Made by a program: the position numbers and the translations under genes | NCBI GenBank assembly: GCA_964343305.1 | Contig: CAYFJO010000122.1 | Coordinates: 1 to 26,328 of the forward strand | Direction of reading: 5' to 3' | Length of the DNA stretch: 26,328 nt | Origin: CAYFJO01 sp964343305 | GTDB lineage: Bacteria; Planctomycetota; Planctomycetia; Pirellulales; Pirellulaceae | Notes under the pieces: generated by a model | Told to the model about the DNA's origin: nothing | Seen by the model: only the letters and a program-made list of their open reading frames with translations | The model's database searches: none | Shown here: positions 17,301 to 23,671 of the stretch, one piece after another | How positions within the stretch are numbered: the first letter of the stretch is position 1 | How the letters are laid out: each line of letters starts with the position of its first letter

Positions 17301-17495
17301 TGCGTGAGTGAACTTTGCATCGGCGGCCCACGATTCGATTGGTGCAAACGCCACCGCAACGATGAAGCAGATCAGGCAGTGAATGAGCCGCGAGGCGCTA
17401 GCCGCGGGTGCTTCCGTCACTCGCAAAACCCGCACGCTAGCGCATTGCGGCTCACAATGTCGCAGGCTGAAGCCTGCACTCCAGCACTGCATCAT
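11337..17495 (-). CDS. Polytopic membrane protein with C-terminal GH94 phosphorylase-type module (2052 aa)
   Basis: Layout: repeat-derived N-terminus (about 4-37), hydrophobic signal LIHCLICFIVAVAFA (37-51), an extracytoplasmic beta-rich segment (about 60-212), roughly 18-20 membrane helices (about 220-975), then two consecutive sandwich domains of GH94/GT36 type (about 985-1235 and 1270-1580) and an (alpha/alpha)6 catalytic domain to the end. Landmarks are GFRDQLQDS, GAGDWNDGLDE (Asp1761 and Asp1764; the Asp of WND aligns with the GH94 general acid), GVRENGMYCHGDQW, and NGYTGAAGWMHRQALEG near the C-terminus. The family cleaves or builds beta-glucosidic bonds with phosphate. Cyclic beta-1,2-glucan synthases share this C-terminus, but I see no GT84 synthase domain. 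The ATG overlaps the upstream sulfatase stop (ATGA), suggesting coupled translation. In-frame repeat insertions lie at 235-258 and 1242-1267. Substrate and direction of reaction are unknown. Confidence 0.85.
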   Translation of the reverse strand: MMQCWSAGFSLRHCEPQCASVRVLRVTEAPAASASRLIHCLICFIVAVAFAPIESWAADAKFTHASAAESGAFNFGAAEASVSPKTEDSEQPALHLYYSVGKDGGAGIWTKNYPSELRSDSVDILSSSIHLPSEVQPSDIALKVEIKGTNAVQVIDLQPASGWSHVEAPIQWDRIGKLNEVVLVVTRVGDGESVSGTLQWKVEFFQLTFWDRQSASVVSRIAATALLAAILGLVCWSTGFSLRSLSGGGKQAEVCSPARRDFTFGLATVLVAGIALATFSLGSESFSGGWHCLLIALMGGLVGEVLKFGLTGKHLSPFELFLNVLVTGVLAATATSATILAVPVSAIEILRLCSFTSAVFVVLFHLASACQLASRGRHLSGIGGPVVLATPFVFSVLLTVGQVADVSEQNPILFQTLRNILIVFVFNEAIANGIGLAARRQLVKGLRAHLMLLAVAASVIIAPMIAAIGSGQTIAGWSTAPRIVIAILTTVVSQAGIWMEAYLLTGMLMDGIHGKPPAFKTVFAHCSSGLRKGMVYSGVFMTILHGLNLLVESAAGQWLFTNVPWLMAAAFGACLFPLAKTIIESFDGSTAFAQRVRKSHSEPWLYIRGAVVGAGGAWAFASDTFTAGTGHRALLGLIVGIIAYAGVSLLRDVVNQTRACGGVRSWRAYFIDALMGGFIGAALGFYLETAQVEVVVAKFHQYVSFGQEPTTYETWPFLNRWGMINLGTYAGGVSLLFKEALAGVLNWSIAAWLFAINRTFLSAALDRTTNPIKHLFTRAGFIDLIQHMIEVMRWGLWMSPIIFSFLRMMGEPTWYNQDGAIRTVFATFNSLTMSQEQFVEWSLSVFVALLAYDLVRILIWLDHMGLRVATLVNFSFLGMDKIDKAVARFIGRDANACYIPEGVKRFTTWGPLLIPFYIPMAANWDYVWNKSAEVRASSGGGLLAWLQSLSIGELALVTLAAVPACTLVFTSFRWLASRKKDDGDETLTLSFGAYEVVLRNNGECFSRLPQDGYDLTRRAYDHRHPCGRALFVVEDSASWPVLGNYPSERFSKSEITKVDSTLGITNTANDLETTIRISIPDQHDAVELWEVTVKNLADRSRSLQIVPYLEWVINNPAGDRGHTQYNRLFPELSYVADFNASLALHRYTKLHGFLASDVAPAGFLTSRMDFIGRAKSLWSPRALETLAFHEPKDSPACPSFDPISSLLVNLQVDAKGTATIRFLVGCAEKRQEAIGLIERNLAGVQASTCSAQEKQDEPCRLKPVLQPIRHGEILPGTPQPYYEFRDDGNTLRVLTPFTPRPYDHSMSNPLGHVLCVTNRGLHTSANGNSQQNRLTPDWADTVACELPGEVIYLFDVDDERWHSPTFEPLRDCDANYDVDYSVDGSATFRMSHSWLSTELTVFVPRTDPVGLYRLTIRNHSDSSRRLRFAPYFQIVLADMPENAGPLKIRHDNMTDSVYFQNPRNTFRPGVAFAAMTAAADHVETRRGRFLGKDAAIAHPKMVQTGTPANDESDRAPIAGFLSTLEVPADGEVTVAVMLGQADDHRQAEAVVRKFQSLDAVNAALNENRHWWTKLMSTSRVETSNPEFDQYQNWLKYQAIAERIWARRGFYQASGAFGFRDQLQDSVNMIWVDPTFARNQIKLHAAQQFLEGDVVHWFFRLQDGRTGFACRSHAYDNLLWLGWSVVEYVRMTGDDSLLDEVVPYLQAQLPLEPLPKGKEGMGFFPHRAATNESIYKHCLRAFDLVFDHRLGPNGLPLIGAGDWNDGLDEIGSEGRGESTWLGFFLCYIMRDFLDLIEQREGPTRRTHYERKRDALREALENTWQGDRYLRAIHDDGTKIGVKGSGVWEIDALTAAWSVMSGVNPSRSRICFDTAVAELERDNVVLLGHPALREDTKPFLGRSSRYPEGVRENGMYCHGDQWLVRAARILAEQCEQDGDAEAAAKYRATAYRLWHKISPLFHITPDEIEIYGGQPNKQAADMLTTFDPGRMIWNGYTGAAGWMHRQALEGVLGINLNNNEVVLPDDLDQPRGELKVRRFVRDLAQSPINGRETT
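13697..13772. repeat. Family A doublet inside the GH94 coding region
   Basis: A forward copy (13697-13720, GTTGGAGTACAGGCTTTAGC onward) and a reverse copy (13750-13772) face each other. On the gene's strand they encode residues 1242-1267 (AGVQAST...RLKPVLQ) in frame, between the two GH94 sandwich domains. The reverse copy's stem holds a G-T wobble (CAGGTT/AGCCTG). Confidence 0.88.
16723..16792. repeat. Family A doublet inside a membrane-loop coding region
   Basis: A forward copy (16723-16746, GCTGGAGAGCAGACTTCAGC onward, one stem partner altered) and a consensus reverse copy (16769-16792). They encode residues 235-258 (CWSTGFSLR...EVCSPA) of the GH94 protein in frame, between two predicted membrane helices. 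Confidence 0.88.
17385..17485. repeat. Family B inverted pair plus family A copy at the GH94 gene start
   Basis: A family B unit GAGCCGCGAGGCGCTAGCCG starts at 17385. Its inverted partner spans 17428-17455, with an 18-bp spacer, and a family A unit follows at 17462-17485. Together they encode residues about 4-37 of the predicted GH94 protein, between the ATG and the hydrophobic signal. Confidence 0.85.
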
Positions 17496-19090
17496 TGCTC
17501 GTTGGCTTTCTTTGCAGCGGCGCGTCGGGCGGCCCGTTTCGCCTTCCGCTCATCATCGGTGGGTTTCGTTGTTTCGGGCTTCTCTTGAGGTAAGTCCGTC
17601 CAACGACTCATGTTGACTGGGTTGCTGGCGACTCGTCCTGGAATACCGTGCTTATCCCACATCGCGGCGTACGTCTCGACCATTCGCGGCACCGATTTGG
17701 TTTCCTGGTAGACGTCGAACACTTCCGCCATCGGGTCTTCGCTGTCTTTCAAGTGCCCCGCCAACATCACTTTGAATTGCTTGATGCGGCCTTGTTGCTC
17801 GGCCTGGTCGATCAGATTCTTCAAACAATGCGGATCGGTTCGCAGGTCAAAGAATTCTTCGGGCACACGGGTGAGGAGATAGTCGGCACGCGCGGCCCAA
17901 ACTGGATCAGTCTTGCCAACCTTGAGGATCGTCTTGAAACCGGCCCCGCCCATGGACGAAGTGCTATAAACCGGCTTGCCGTTGTACCACGGATTGAAGA
18001 GATACATGAAGTCTTTGTTTTGCACGGCTCGCATTTGGTAGTTCGTCTGGCCGATCTTCATATAATACTGCGTGAAGATACGATCGCGGCCGTCTTGCTT
18101 TTCGCCTTGCAGCAGCGGCATCAGCGAACGGCCGTCCATGTCGCCAGGGTTTGCGATGCCGGCTGCTTCGAGAATCGTCGGCAGGATGTCCATGCTGGAG
18201 ATCATGTGATCCGCATCCACTTGCTTCGGTTTGACGCGGCCGTCCCAGCGAATGATGAACGGCGTCCGCGTGCTTTGCACGTAGCAGTTGGATTTCGCCG
18301 ACGGCATCGCCATGCCATGATCCGAGAGAAACACGACCATCGTGTTGCGAGTCAACTTTCTGTCTTCCAGGATCTGGATCAGGCGGCTAACGACGTCATC
18401 GCAGCGGCGCACGGAAGAAAAATACTCGGCCAGTTCGTGACGCACGTCGGGATGATCGGGCAACGTCGTATGAAGCGGAACTTCGTTGGGACGATACACG
18501 CGGCTGGGCTCTTCGCCATTCGTCTTGCCGCCCTTGTCGATGTTGTAGTAAGGTCGATGCGGGTCGTGCGAGTTGACGATCAAATAGAATGGTCTCTTCG
18601 CGGCCAGCGAAGCGTCGATAAACGCAGCGGATTCTTTTTCGAATTCGTCGGTGTCGCGTCCGATCTCTTTGGCGAGATCCCAAGGCGTGTCTTTGTAGGG
18701 CGTGCTGTGCGTGACCTTGCCGAAAATGCCGACTCGATAGCCGTTGTCATGGAGAAGTTGTTGGACCGTCGGCACGTTGGGAAAACGCAAATAGAAAAAA
18801 CCTTCCCCACCGCTTCGATGTCCGCGGCGGCCGGTGCTAATCGCCGAGCGCGACGGATAGCAAGCGGTTGACGCGACATGGGCATGCTCGAAGCGAATGC
18901 CTTGCGACGCCAGTTTGTCGATGCTGGGCGTCGTGCCTTTGAGGGGGCATCCGTAACAGCCGACCGAATCCCAGTTCATGTCGTCGGCGGTGATGATCAG
19001 GAAATTCAGCCGTTCGGAACGGTCCTGGGCCGAAACGTCCACCGTCGAAAACAATAAGCAAATCGCGGCTAGGGATAGAGAATTTCGCAT
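17492..19090 (-). CDS. Secreted sulfatase, N-sulfoglucosamine sulfohydrolase-like (532 aa)
   Basis: Signal peptide MRNSLSLAAICLLFSTVDVSA, then a full sulfatase: ITADDMNWDSVGCYG (33-47), formylglycine motif C77-Y-P-S-R, GKVTHSTPYKD, NSHDPHRPYY, LSDHGMAMPSAKSN and a C-terminal region with LKDSEDPMAEV. It resembles domain 1 of the triple sulfatase throughout and, more distantly, human-type SGSH (HDPH and SDHG..P..K segments). That makes an N-sulfo-glucosamine-like or related substrate possible but unproven. I chose the ATG at 19090 because GAGG precedes it by 6 nt and the signal peptide starts there; an in-frame ATG at 19150 would add 20 polar residues. The tail (about 505-532) is very rich in Lys, Ala and Arg. 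Its TGA overlaps the ATG of the GH94 gene. Confidence 0.92.
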   Translation of the reverse strand: MRNSLSLAAICLLFSTVDVSAQDRSERLNFLIITADDMNWDSVGCYGCPLKGTTPSIDKLASQGIRFEHAHVASTACYPSRSAISTGRRGHRSGGEGFFYLRFPNVPTVQQLLHDNGYRVGIFGKVTHSTPYKDTPWDLAKEIGRDTDEFEKESAAFIDASLAAKRPFYLIVNSHDPHRPYYNIDKGGKTNGEEPSRVYRPNEVPLHTTLPDHPDVRHELAEYFSSVRRCDDVVSRLIQILEDRKLTRNTMVVFLSDHGMAMPSAKSNCYVQSTRTPFIIRWDGRVKPKQVDADHMISSMDILPTILEAAGIANPGDMDGRSLMPLLQGEKQDGRDRIFTQYYMKIGQTNYQMRAVQNKDFMYLFNPWYNGKPVYSTSSMGGAGFKTILKVGKTDPVWAARADYLLTRVPEEFFDLRTDPHCLKNLIDQAEQQGRIKQFKVMLAGHLKDSEDPMAEVFDVYQETKSVPRMVETYAAMWDKHGIPGRVASNPVNMSRWTDLPQEKPETTKPTDDERKAKRAARRAAAKKANEQ

Positions 19091-19129
19091 TTTTTGCCTC
19101 GTGGTTGAGATCGTGATTCGCGTTAATGA

Positions 19130-19149
19130 GAATATGCGTGGTCCACGCA
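19130..19149. promoter_or_regulatory. ACGCATATTC motif (copy 2) joined to a 15-bp palindrome
   Basis: The motif complement GAATATGCGT (19130-19139) overlaps the perfect palindrome TGCGTGG-T-CCACGCA (19135-19149), about 40 nt upstream of the 532-aa sulfatase start. This is the head of the sulfatase array, so a repressor or activator site here would be well placed. A partial family A-like fragment (GCTGGAGTCCAGGA) lies at about 19177-19190. Confidence 0.35.
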
Positions 19150-19255
19150 AACCTGCCGCATTTTCTTGGAAATTCGCTGGAGTCCAGGATTTTGCGGGAG
19201 TTCACGAGTGTTTGCCCGCCGCGGTTGTGTATAAGACCAACGGTTAACGCCTCGA

Positions 19256-20377
19256 TCATTTCGAGGGCAAATCAAATTTGCGAGAGCCTTTCTCGCCACC
19301 GTAGGGAATCTCTATCACGGAACCGTGCAGGAACGACTTTCTCCCGTCTGAAGTAACAGCTCCGTTTTCGAAGCAGAAGGCCAGGTAGAGAGTGCCTCGG
19401 CTGAATGGCTCGCTGACTTCTACACGGAATTCTCCTGTCTCAGCGTTTATCGCGCCCGCATAGGGCCGTTTCCAGTAGTCAATAAAGTTGCCTCGCTGCG
19501 AATCAAGAACCACCGCCGTGTGAGCTGGCAAGCTTGCCGATAGCTTGCCAGTAATCATCAACTTGCCGCCGTTGTCTGTTTCGGTTACTTCTAGCTCTTT
19601 CAGCTCGACCTTCTGCGGCATTTCGTAGTCGCGCACTGCTTCGCGCCGAAAGATCGGATGTTTCCACAGCATCGCCGCGGCAACTTCGCTCAAATAGACT
19701 CTTTGATCCTTTGTTCCGGTTTGTCGCCAGTACGCTTTGTTGACTGGCCCCATCAACGAGTTGCCAAGTTTGTGGCTTGGTCGCGAGCCGATGTGCGGCA
19801 GGCCGAGGGCGTGTCCCAGTTCATGGATGGTCCCCTTAATCGCCATCTCAGCCATTTCAGGACTGGCCAGTTCGACATCTTTGCCGATCAATTCGGTACC
19901 TTTCGGATAGGCATTGATGGCGATGCCACCCATTCCGCGCGAACCGCCTTGAAAGCCTTTGACATTGGGATAGTCGTAGAGAATCCACCAGATGACTGGT
20001 CGTCCTGGTGGAAGTCCATGTGCCCGCATAGCTTCAGCAATCGCCTGCTTTCGGACTTCTGGCAACGCATTTCGCCCCTGAGCTCGCACCTGTCCGCGGA
20101 CCAGGGTCACCTTGACATTGCCGTCTTTGTTTCGTGCAAAAATCTGCTCGCGCTCAACAGGCCGTTTCCAGTGCTTCATCCATTGAGCGAAAAAAGCTTC
20201 GGTGCGCACGACAAGTGATTCGAGTCGCTGCTGGTATTTTTCTGGTGGATCGGCGCCTTTCTGAATGAACAATACGACGCGCGCGTTGAAGTTATTTTCA
20301 GCAGCCTCAGCAGGCGGTGCGAACGCAGCCCCTGCAACAGCAAAGAGTAAAGCACAGATGATTCTGGTTTTCGTCAC
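19256..20377 (-). CDS. Secreted metzincin-type zinc metalloprotease (373 aa)
   Basis: A signal peptide (about 1-26, ending AEAAENN) precedes a domain with the extended zinc motif HELGHALGLPH at 185-195, giving His185, His189 and His195 as ligands and Glu186 as base. NSLMG (206-210) provides the Met-turn methionine Met209. Together these define a metzincin-like peptidase. The C-terminal 130 residues (about 245-373) look beta-rich and lack a motif I know. The start is GTG at 20377, supported by AAGGAG 5 nt upstream and the signal peptide. It lies 30 bp after the decarboxylase gene and is probably co-transcribed with it. The target is unknown. Confidence 0.85.
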   Translation of the reverse strand: MTKTRIICALLFAVAGAAFAPPAEAAENNFNARVVLFIQKGADPPEKYQQRLESLVVRTEAFFAQWMKHWKRPVEREQIFARNKDGNVKVTLVRGQVRAQGRNALPEVRKQAIAEAMRAHGLPPGRPVIWWILYDYPNVKGFQGGSRGMGGIAINAYPKGTELIGKDVELASPEMAEMAIKGTIHELGHALGLPHIGSRPSHKLGNSLMGPVNKAYWRQTGTKDQRVYLSEVAAAMLWKHPIFRREAVRDYEMPQKVELKELEVTETDNGGKLMITGKLSASLPAHTAVVLDSQRGNFIDYWKRPYAGAINAETGEFRVEVSEPFSRGTLYLAFCFENGAVTSDGRKSFLHGSVIEIPYGGEKGSRKFDLPSK

Positions 20378-20382
20378 GGTAG

Positions 20383-20388
20383 CTCCTT
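20383..20388 (-). promoter_or_regulatory. Ribosome binding site AAGGAG for the GTG-start metalloprotease
   Basis: AAGGAG then CTACC then GTG on the minus strand. It supports the GTG start and reinitiation after the decarboxylase stop. Confidence 0.7.
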
Positions 20389-20407
20389 AACGTACATTGG
20401 CGATCAA

Positions 20408-22114
20408 TCAGTTTTGAGAACGCTCGGCGCGAAGCACTTCTCGCGCGTTCCACAACGATTGCAACACAAGATCGGTGTGCTCGGCCCGCGAGAATGGGCT
20501 CATGATGTATGACTTCAATGCGACAATCGGTTCACCGTAGTCGGTGGTTCGATAACAGTCCGTCAACGACAGCAACACACCGTCACCGCGCAAGCCGTCT
20601 TGCTGGACGAGCTCGAAGATGCGGCGGTTGTACTCGTTGTGCTGCTTTAGTTGCTCGCGGTATGTCGGGTCGGTGCGTTCTGACTCTGGCATCGTGAACG
20701 TATCTATGTCGTCCGGATAGACACGAAACAGCGTCACGGGGCCGAAGTTCCGTCCGTTCAAAACGGTTGTTGATGCATGCCCTTCCAAATGCTCTCGCAG
20801 TTCCTCGGCCATCGAGACAAGATGCCCCAACAGGCTGCGAAGTCCGTTCTTGCCGAACAGCCGCAGGTTAGCCAACGCCGCCATCGGCCCCGTACCGCTA
20901 CGACTGGTTTCCAACGTAAATTTGCCTGGATGATATTGTCCCGACTGGAACAAATAGGGCATCGAGTCGCTGTCTCGTGCGATCAATCCCAAATCTGATC
21001 GCTCCTTCACAATCACGGCGCTGGACACATACGGCGCGAACCCTGTCTTATGGAAATCGACGCCGATCGAATCGGCCAGCGGAAGATGCTGGATGCGCCG
21101 ATTGGTGCCGGCCAGCGCTCTCACCGTCCGATGTCGAAAACCAAGCGGGTTGTCATCGAAGTCGTAGTCGCGAAATACGCTCCAGGCCCAGCCAATGACC
21201 GCATCGGCGTGCAAATGCGGCCGATAGTCCATCGCATACTCGTCGACCAGTCGGTCGCGGATACGGCGCATGCCTTCGAGGTCATCCAGCCCAAAGGCGT
21301 CTGTCGTTCCAGTGGTGGCGATCAGGCACGCAATTCGCCGACCGCTCTCAATGACTTCACGCAAACTGGATTCAAACTCATCGAGCAACATCTCGTTGTC
21401 TGTGCTGGTCGCGATACGAATGACGTTCTCTTCGCCCAATCCAAGCCAGTTGGCGATGGTGAGGCATGCGTAGTGCGCGCGATCCGAGCAGACGATAACG
21501 CCAGGCGTCGTGATTCCAGCCTTTCGCGTCCCTGGAAACGCTTTCTCCATTCCCATCTTGGCTGCGTACAGCAGTGTCCCGCTTCCACCGAAAGTAAAGA
21601 CGCCGCCTGCTTTCTCTGCGTCGTAACCGAGCAAATCCGCTGTCATCGAAACGGCTTCGACTTCGGCAGTGGCAACCTGTCGCGATGACTCGTCACTGAC
21701 AAGATTTGGATTGTAGATCGAGGGCAACAGGCCACCGATGATGCTAGGGATCGTTGGCGACGGGCCCACGTTAATCTGAGTTTGCGGGTGGCCAAGGATT
21801 AGCATGCCACGCAGGTATTCGACCAGTTGTCGCGTTACTTCTTCGGGGGCTTGTGGCCCGTCCGCGACACGGGCGCTTTGCGCGGCGCCGTATTCCACAT
21901 CCACCGGCTCGCCGAGCAACGGCCTCACTGATTTGAGTTCATCAACCTGATCAAGCGTCCGGAGAAAGGAGAAGACGAAATACGCATCGTGCATGCGATC
22001 GGACACGGGCTTGGGAAAGGCTGCGGCAAGGTCGGCTACCACGCGTTCATACGCAGGCGGCAATCGCGACTCGGAATTAACCTGCAAACCAAATTGTGGG
22101 TAGGTTGTGTTCAT
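20408..22114 (-). CDS. PLP-dependent (group II) amino acid decarboxylase family protein (568 aa)
   Basis: The PLP lysine is Lys356 in VDFHKTGFAPYVSSA, the equivalent of the D-x-H-K motif of glutamate/aromatic amino acid decarboxylases. The HADAVIGWAWS segment fits the aspartate that contacts the pyridine nitrogen, and FTFGGSGTLLYAAKMG is the glycine-rich phosphate region. The fold and motifs say decarboxylase (or related lyase); which amino acid it uses cannot be told. There is no signal peptide, so it is cytoplasmic. The ATG at 22114 was chosen over an in-frame ATG at 22285 because GGGA lies 7 nt upstream and the longer form would overlap the preceding gene's coding region by about 150 bp. 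It is third in a tight cluster, 19 bp after the PqqB-like gene. Confidence 0.85.
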   Translation of the reverse strand: MNTTYPQFGLQVNSESRLPPAYERVVADLAAAFPKPVSDRMHDAYFVFSFLRTLDQVDELKSVRPLLGEPVDVEYGAAQSARVADGPQAPEEVTRQLVEYLRGMLILGHPQTQINVGPSPTIPSIIGGLLPSIYNPNLVSDESSRQVATAEVEAVSMTADLLGYDAEKAGGVFTFGGSGTLLYAAKMGMEKAFPGTRKAGITTPGVIVCSDRAHYACLTIANWLGLGEENVIRIATSTDNEMLLDEFESSLREVIESGRRIACLIATTGTTDAFGLDDLEGMRRIRDRLVDEYAMDYRPHLHADAVIGWAWSVFRDYDFDDNPLGFRHRTVRALAGTNRRIQHLPLADSIGVDFHKTGFAPYVSSAVIVKERSDLGLIARDSDSMPYLFQSGQYHPGKFTLETSRSGTGPMAALANLRLFGKNGLRSLLGHLVSMAEELREHLEGHASTTVLNGRNFGPVTLFRVYPDDIDTFTMPESERTDPTYREQLKQHNEYNRRIFELVQQDGLRGDGVLLSLTDCYRTTDYGEPIVALKSYIMSPFSRAEHTDLVLQSLWNAREVLRAERSQN

Positions 22115-22133
22115 CGTTGTTCCCGTTCGAGTC

Positions 22134-23120
22134 CTATAACTCAAACCGTTCGCCTTCGATGGCCAGGTGGTGACCGGCGGCTCGGACGCGTTCTGCTTCG
22201 CGACTATTCGTGTCGAGAACAGGGTTGGTGTGATTGAAGTGCAGGAAACGCACTTTGTTTCTCTCGGCTTTGGGCAAATCCGCAAGACGTTTCATGCTCT
22301 CGGCGATGAACGGATGCGGAATCTTCGACATGTCGCGGCCTGGCAACTCGCCGTCGGCGAAGAACGTGCCGTCGAGATAGGCGACATCGACATCACGGAT
22401 GACGTCCTCGATCTTCGTGTCCCAGCGATCCCACTTATCGATATCAGGGAGAAAGATTGCGGTTCGCATCGGTCCCTGGATGCGAAAGCCGACTGTTTCT
22501 GAGTACTCGTCACGGTGCGGCACGGTAAACGGCGTGACGCTGATCCGCTGATTGAGTCCAATTGTCCGTCCATCCGCTAACTCGCGTATCGCGACGTTTT
22601 TTGCCGTCACCAACTGGCTCCACGGTCCATTCATTTCCAGGAATCGCTTCATGCGCGGCATGGTGTAAACCGGAACACGGTCAGCGCCAATGACCTCGCG
22701 GCCAAGGTGAATCAGGCCGGCGTAGTGACCAATGTGAGCGTGCGTCAACAGAATCCCGTCGATGCCAACTCTGTCCTTCGATGGAGCGATGGCGTCAAGC
22801 TGATGGAGCTGCTCGCGAAAATCCGGCGTGCATTCGACAAACCATCGCTGGCGACTCGCGGGATCGACGATCGCCAGGCAAACCACATGTCGCCGCTTTT
22901 TCGGGTCGGCCCACACGCGCGCACAACATGCCTTGCGGCAACCGGCCTGCGGGTAGCCCGCGTCCTGAGCGATCCCCAGAACCACGAGATACGGGGCGTC
23001 CTGATTTGCTTTCGATTCTTCCGAGTTTTGGCTCATCGCATGATTACTCAGTGTCAGAGCGAGCGCGACTGCCGCGACGCAGATCGATACTCTTCGACTA
23101 ATGGCGTCTTTCGCTCGCAT
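22134..23120 (-). CDS. Exported PqqB-like metallo-beta-lactamase-fold protein (328 aa)
   Basis: A hydrophobic signal (about 9-31) precedes LVVLGIAQDAGYPQAGC, with cysteines at 61, 65 and 66, similar to the N-terminal pattern of PqqB (G-x-P-x-x-x-C...C). The metal motif is THAHIGHYAGL (His127, His129, His132), with Gly where classical MBL enzymes have Asp. VPHRDEYSETVGF, FLPDIDKWD and YLDGTFF also recall PqqB. PqqB is an MBL-fold protein implicated in PQQ formation. No other pqq genes are seen here, so a PQQ role is not supported; a hydrolase or oxygenase-like activity is possible. I chose the ATG at 23120, 11 bp after the marR stop; an ATG at 23264 would overlap the marR gene by 133 bp. The ribosome binding site is weak, so translation may be coupled to marR. 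Confidence 0.78.
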   Translation of the reverse strand: MRAKDAISRRVSICVAAVALALTLSNHAMSQNSEESKANQDAPYLVVLGIAQDAGYPQAGCRKACCARVWADPKKRRHVVCLAIVDPASRQRWFVECTPDFREQLHQLDAIAPSKDRVGIDGILLTHAHIGHYAGLIHLGREVIGADRVPVYTMPRMKRFLEMNGPWSQLVTAKNVAIRELADGRTIGLNQRISVTPFTVPHRDEYSETVGFRIQGPMRTAIFLPDIDKWDRWDTKIEDVIRDVDVAYLDGTFFADGELPGRDMSKIPHPFIAESMKRLADLPKAERNKVRFLHFNHTNPVLDTNSREAERVRAAGHHLAIEGERFEL

Positions 23121-23131
23121 CTGGTTTGTCT

Positions 23132-23629
23132 CTACCCTTCGAAGTCGTTCTTTAACTGTTCCATCTCCGCGGCGATGCGTCGCAGTCCGTCCGCGACGAT
23201 GGGCCGATGTTCCGGCGGCAGGCATTCCCACAACCGCCGCCGCATTTCCTCGGACTCGCGCCACAGCTTGCGCTGAAGCCGGCGGCCCTCTTTCGTCAAA
23301 CAGACCACCTTGGCCCGCGCGTCGTCCGGATGCTCGTCACGCACGACAAGCCCTTTGTTCTCTAGCCGCTTCAGCATGTTCGCCGTCGTGCTGGCGTCGT
23401 AGCCGGCACGGTGAACCAGATCCTGCTGCGTCACTCCATCCTCATCGGCCAGCAGCTTGAGCAGGACGAACTGGTCGCCATTACAATCGAACGGAACACA
23501 ATGCGCATTGGAACAACGACGCAGTGCAAAATAGGCGTCGCGCAGAAGCATGCCTAATCCGAGCCGGCTCGGATCAAAGTCAAGCTCCCGATCTTCATCG
23601 ATATCAGGCATCAGTTGTTGTGCCATCAT
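23132..23629 (-). CDS. MarR-family transcriptional regulator (165 aa)
   Basis: A winged-helix regulator: QFVLLKLLADEDGVTQQDLVHRAG, then the recognition helix region ASTTANMLKRLENKGLVVRD, and the wing DDARAKVVCLTKEG, in the order and spacing of MarR. Flanking helices for dimerisation lie at both ends. Cysteines within CSNAHCVPFDCNGD (before the HTH) could sense oxidants, which is inference only. The start is taken as the first of two adjacent ATGs (23629, 23626), with GAGAG 8 nt upstream; a TTG at 23665 would extend it by 12 residues. It is first gene of the cluster with the PqqB-like protein, decarboxylase and protease, and a 29-bp palindrome lies 42 bp upstream, suggesting autoregulation. 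Confidence 0.88.
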   Translation of the reverse strand: MMAQQLMPDIDEDRELDFDPSRLGLGMLLRDAYFALRRCSNAHCVPFDCNGDQFVLLKLLADEDGVTQQDLVHRAGYDASTTANMLKRLENKGLVVRDEHPDDARAKVVCLTKEGRRLQRKLWRESEEMRRRLWECLPPEHRPIVADGLRRIAAEMEQLKNDFEG

Positions 23630-23671
23630 TGATCTGGCTCTCTGCGCTGAAGTAAACGGGTCCAAATATTA

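Noticed and set aside
3176..17485. CRISPR array
   Set aside because: Repeats are palindromic, dispersed over kilobases, partly inside genes, with no regular spacers or cas genes.
22115..22285. N-terminal extension of the PLP decarboxylase
   Set aside because: It would overlap the end of the PqqB-like coding region and adds no family-like sequence; the ATG at 22114 fits the 19-bp gap.
23121..23264. N-terminal extension of the PqqB-like protein
   Set aside because: It overlaps the marR gene by 133 bp, is Arg-rich and motif-less, and precedes a proper signal peptide starting at 23120.
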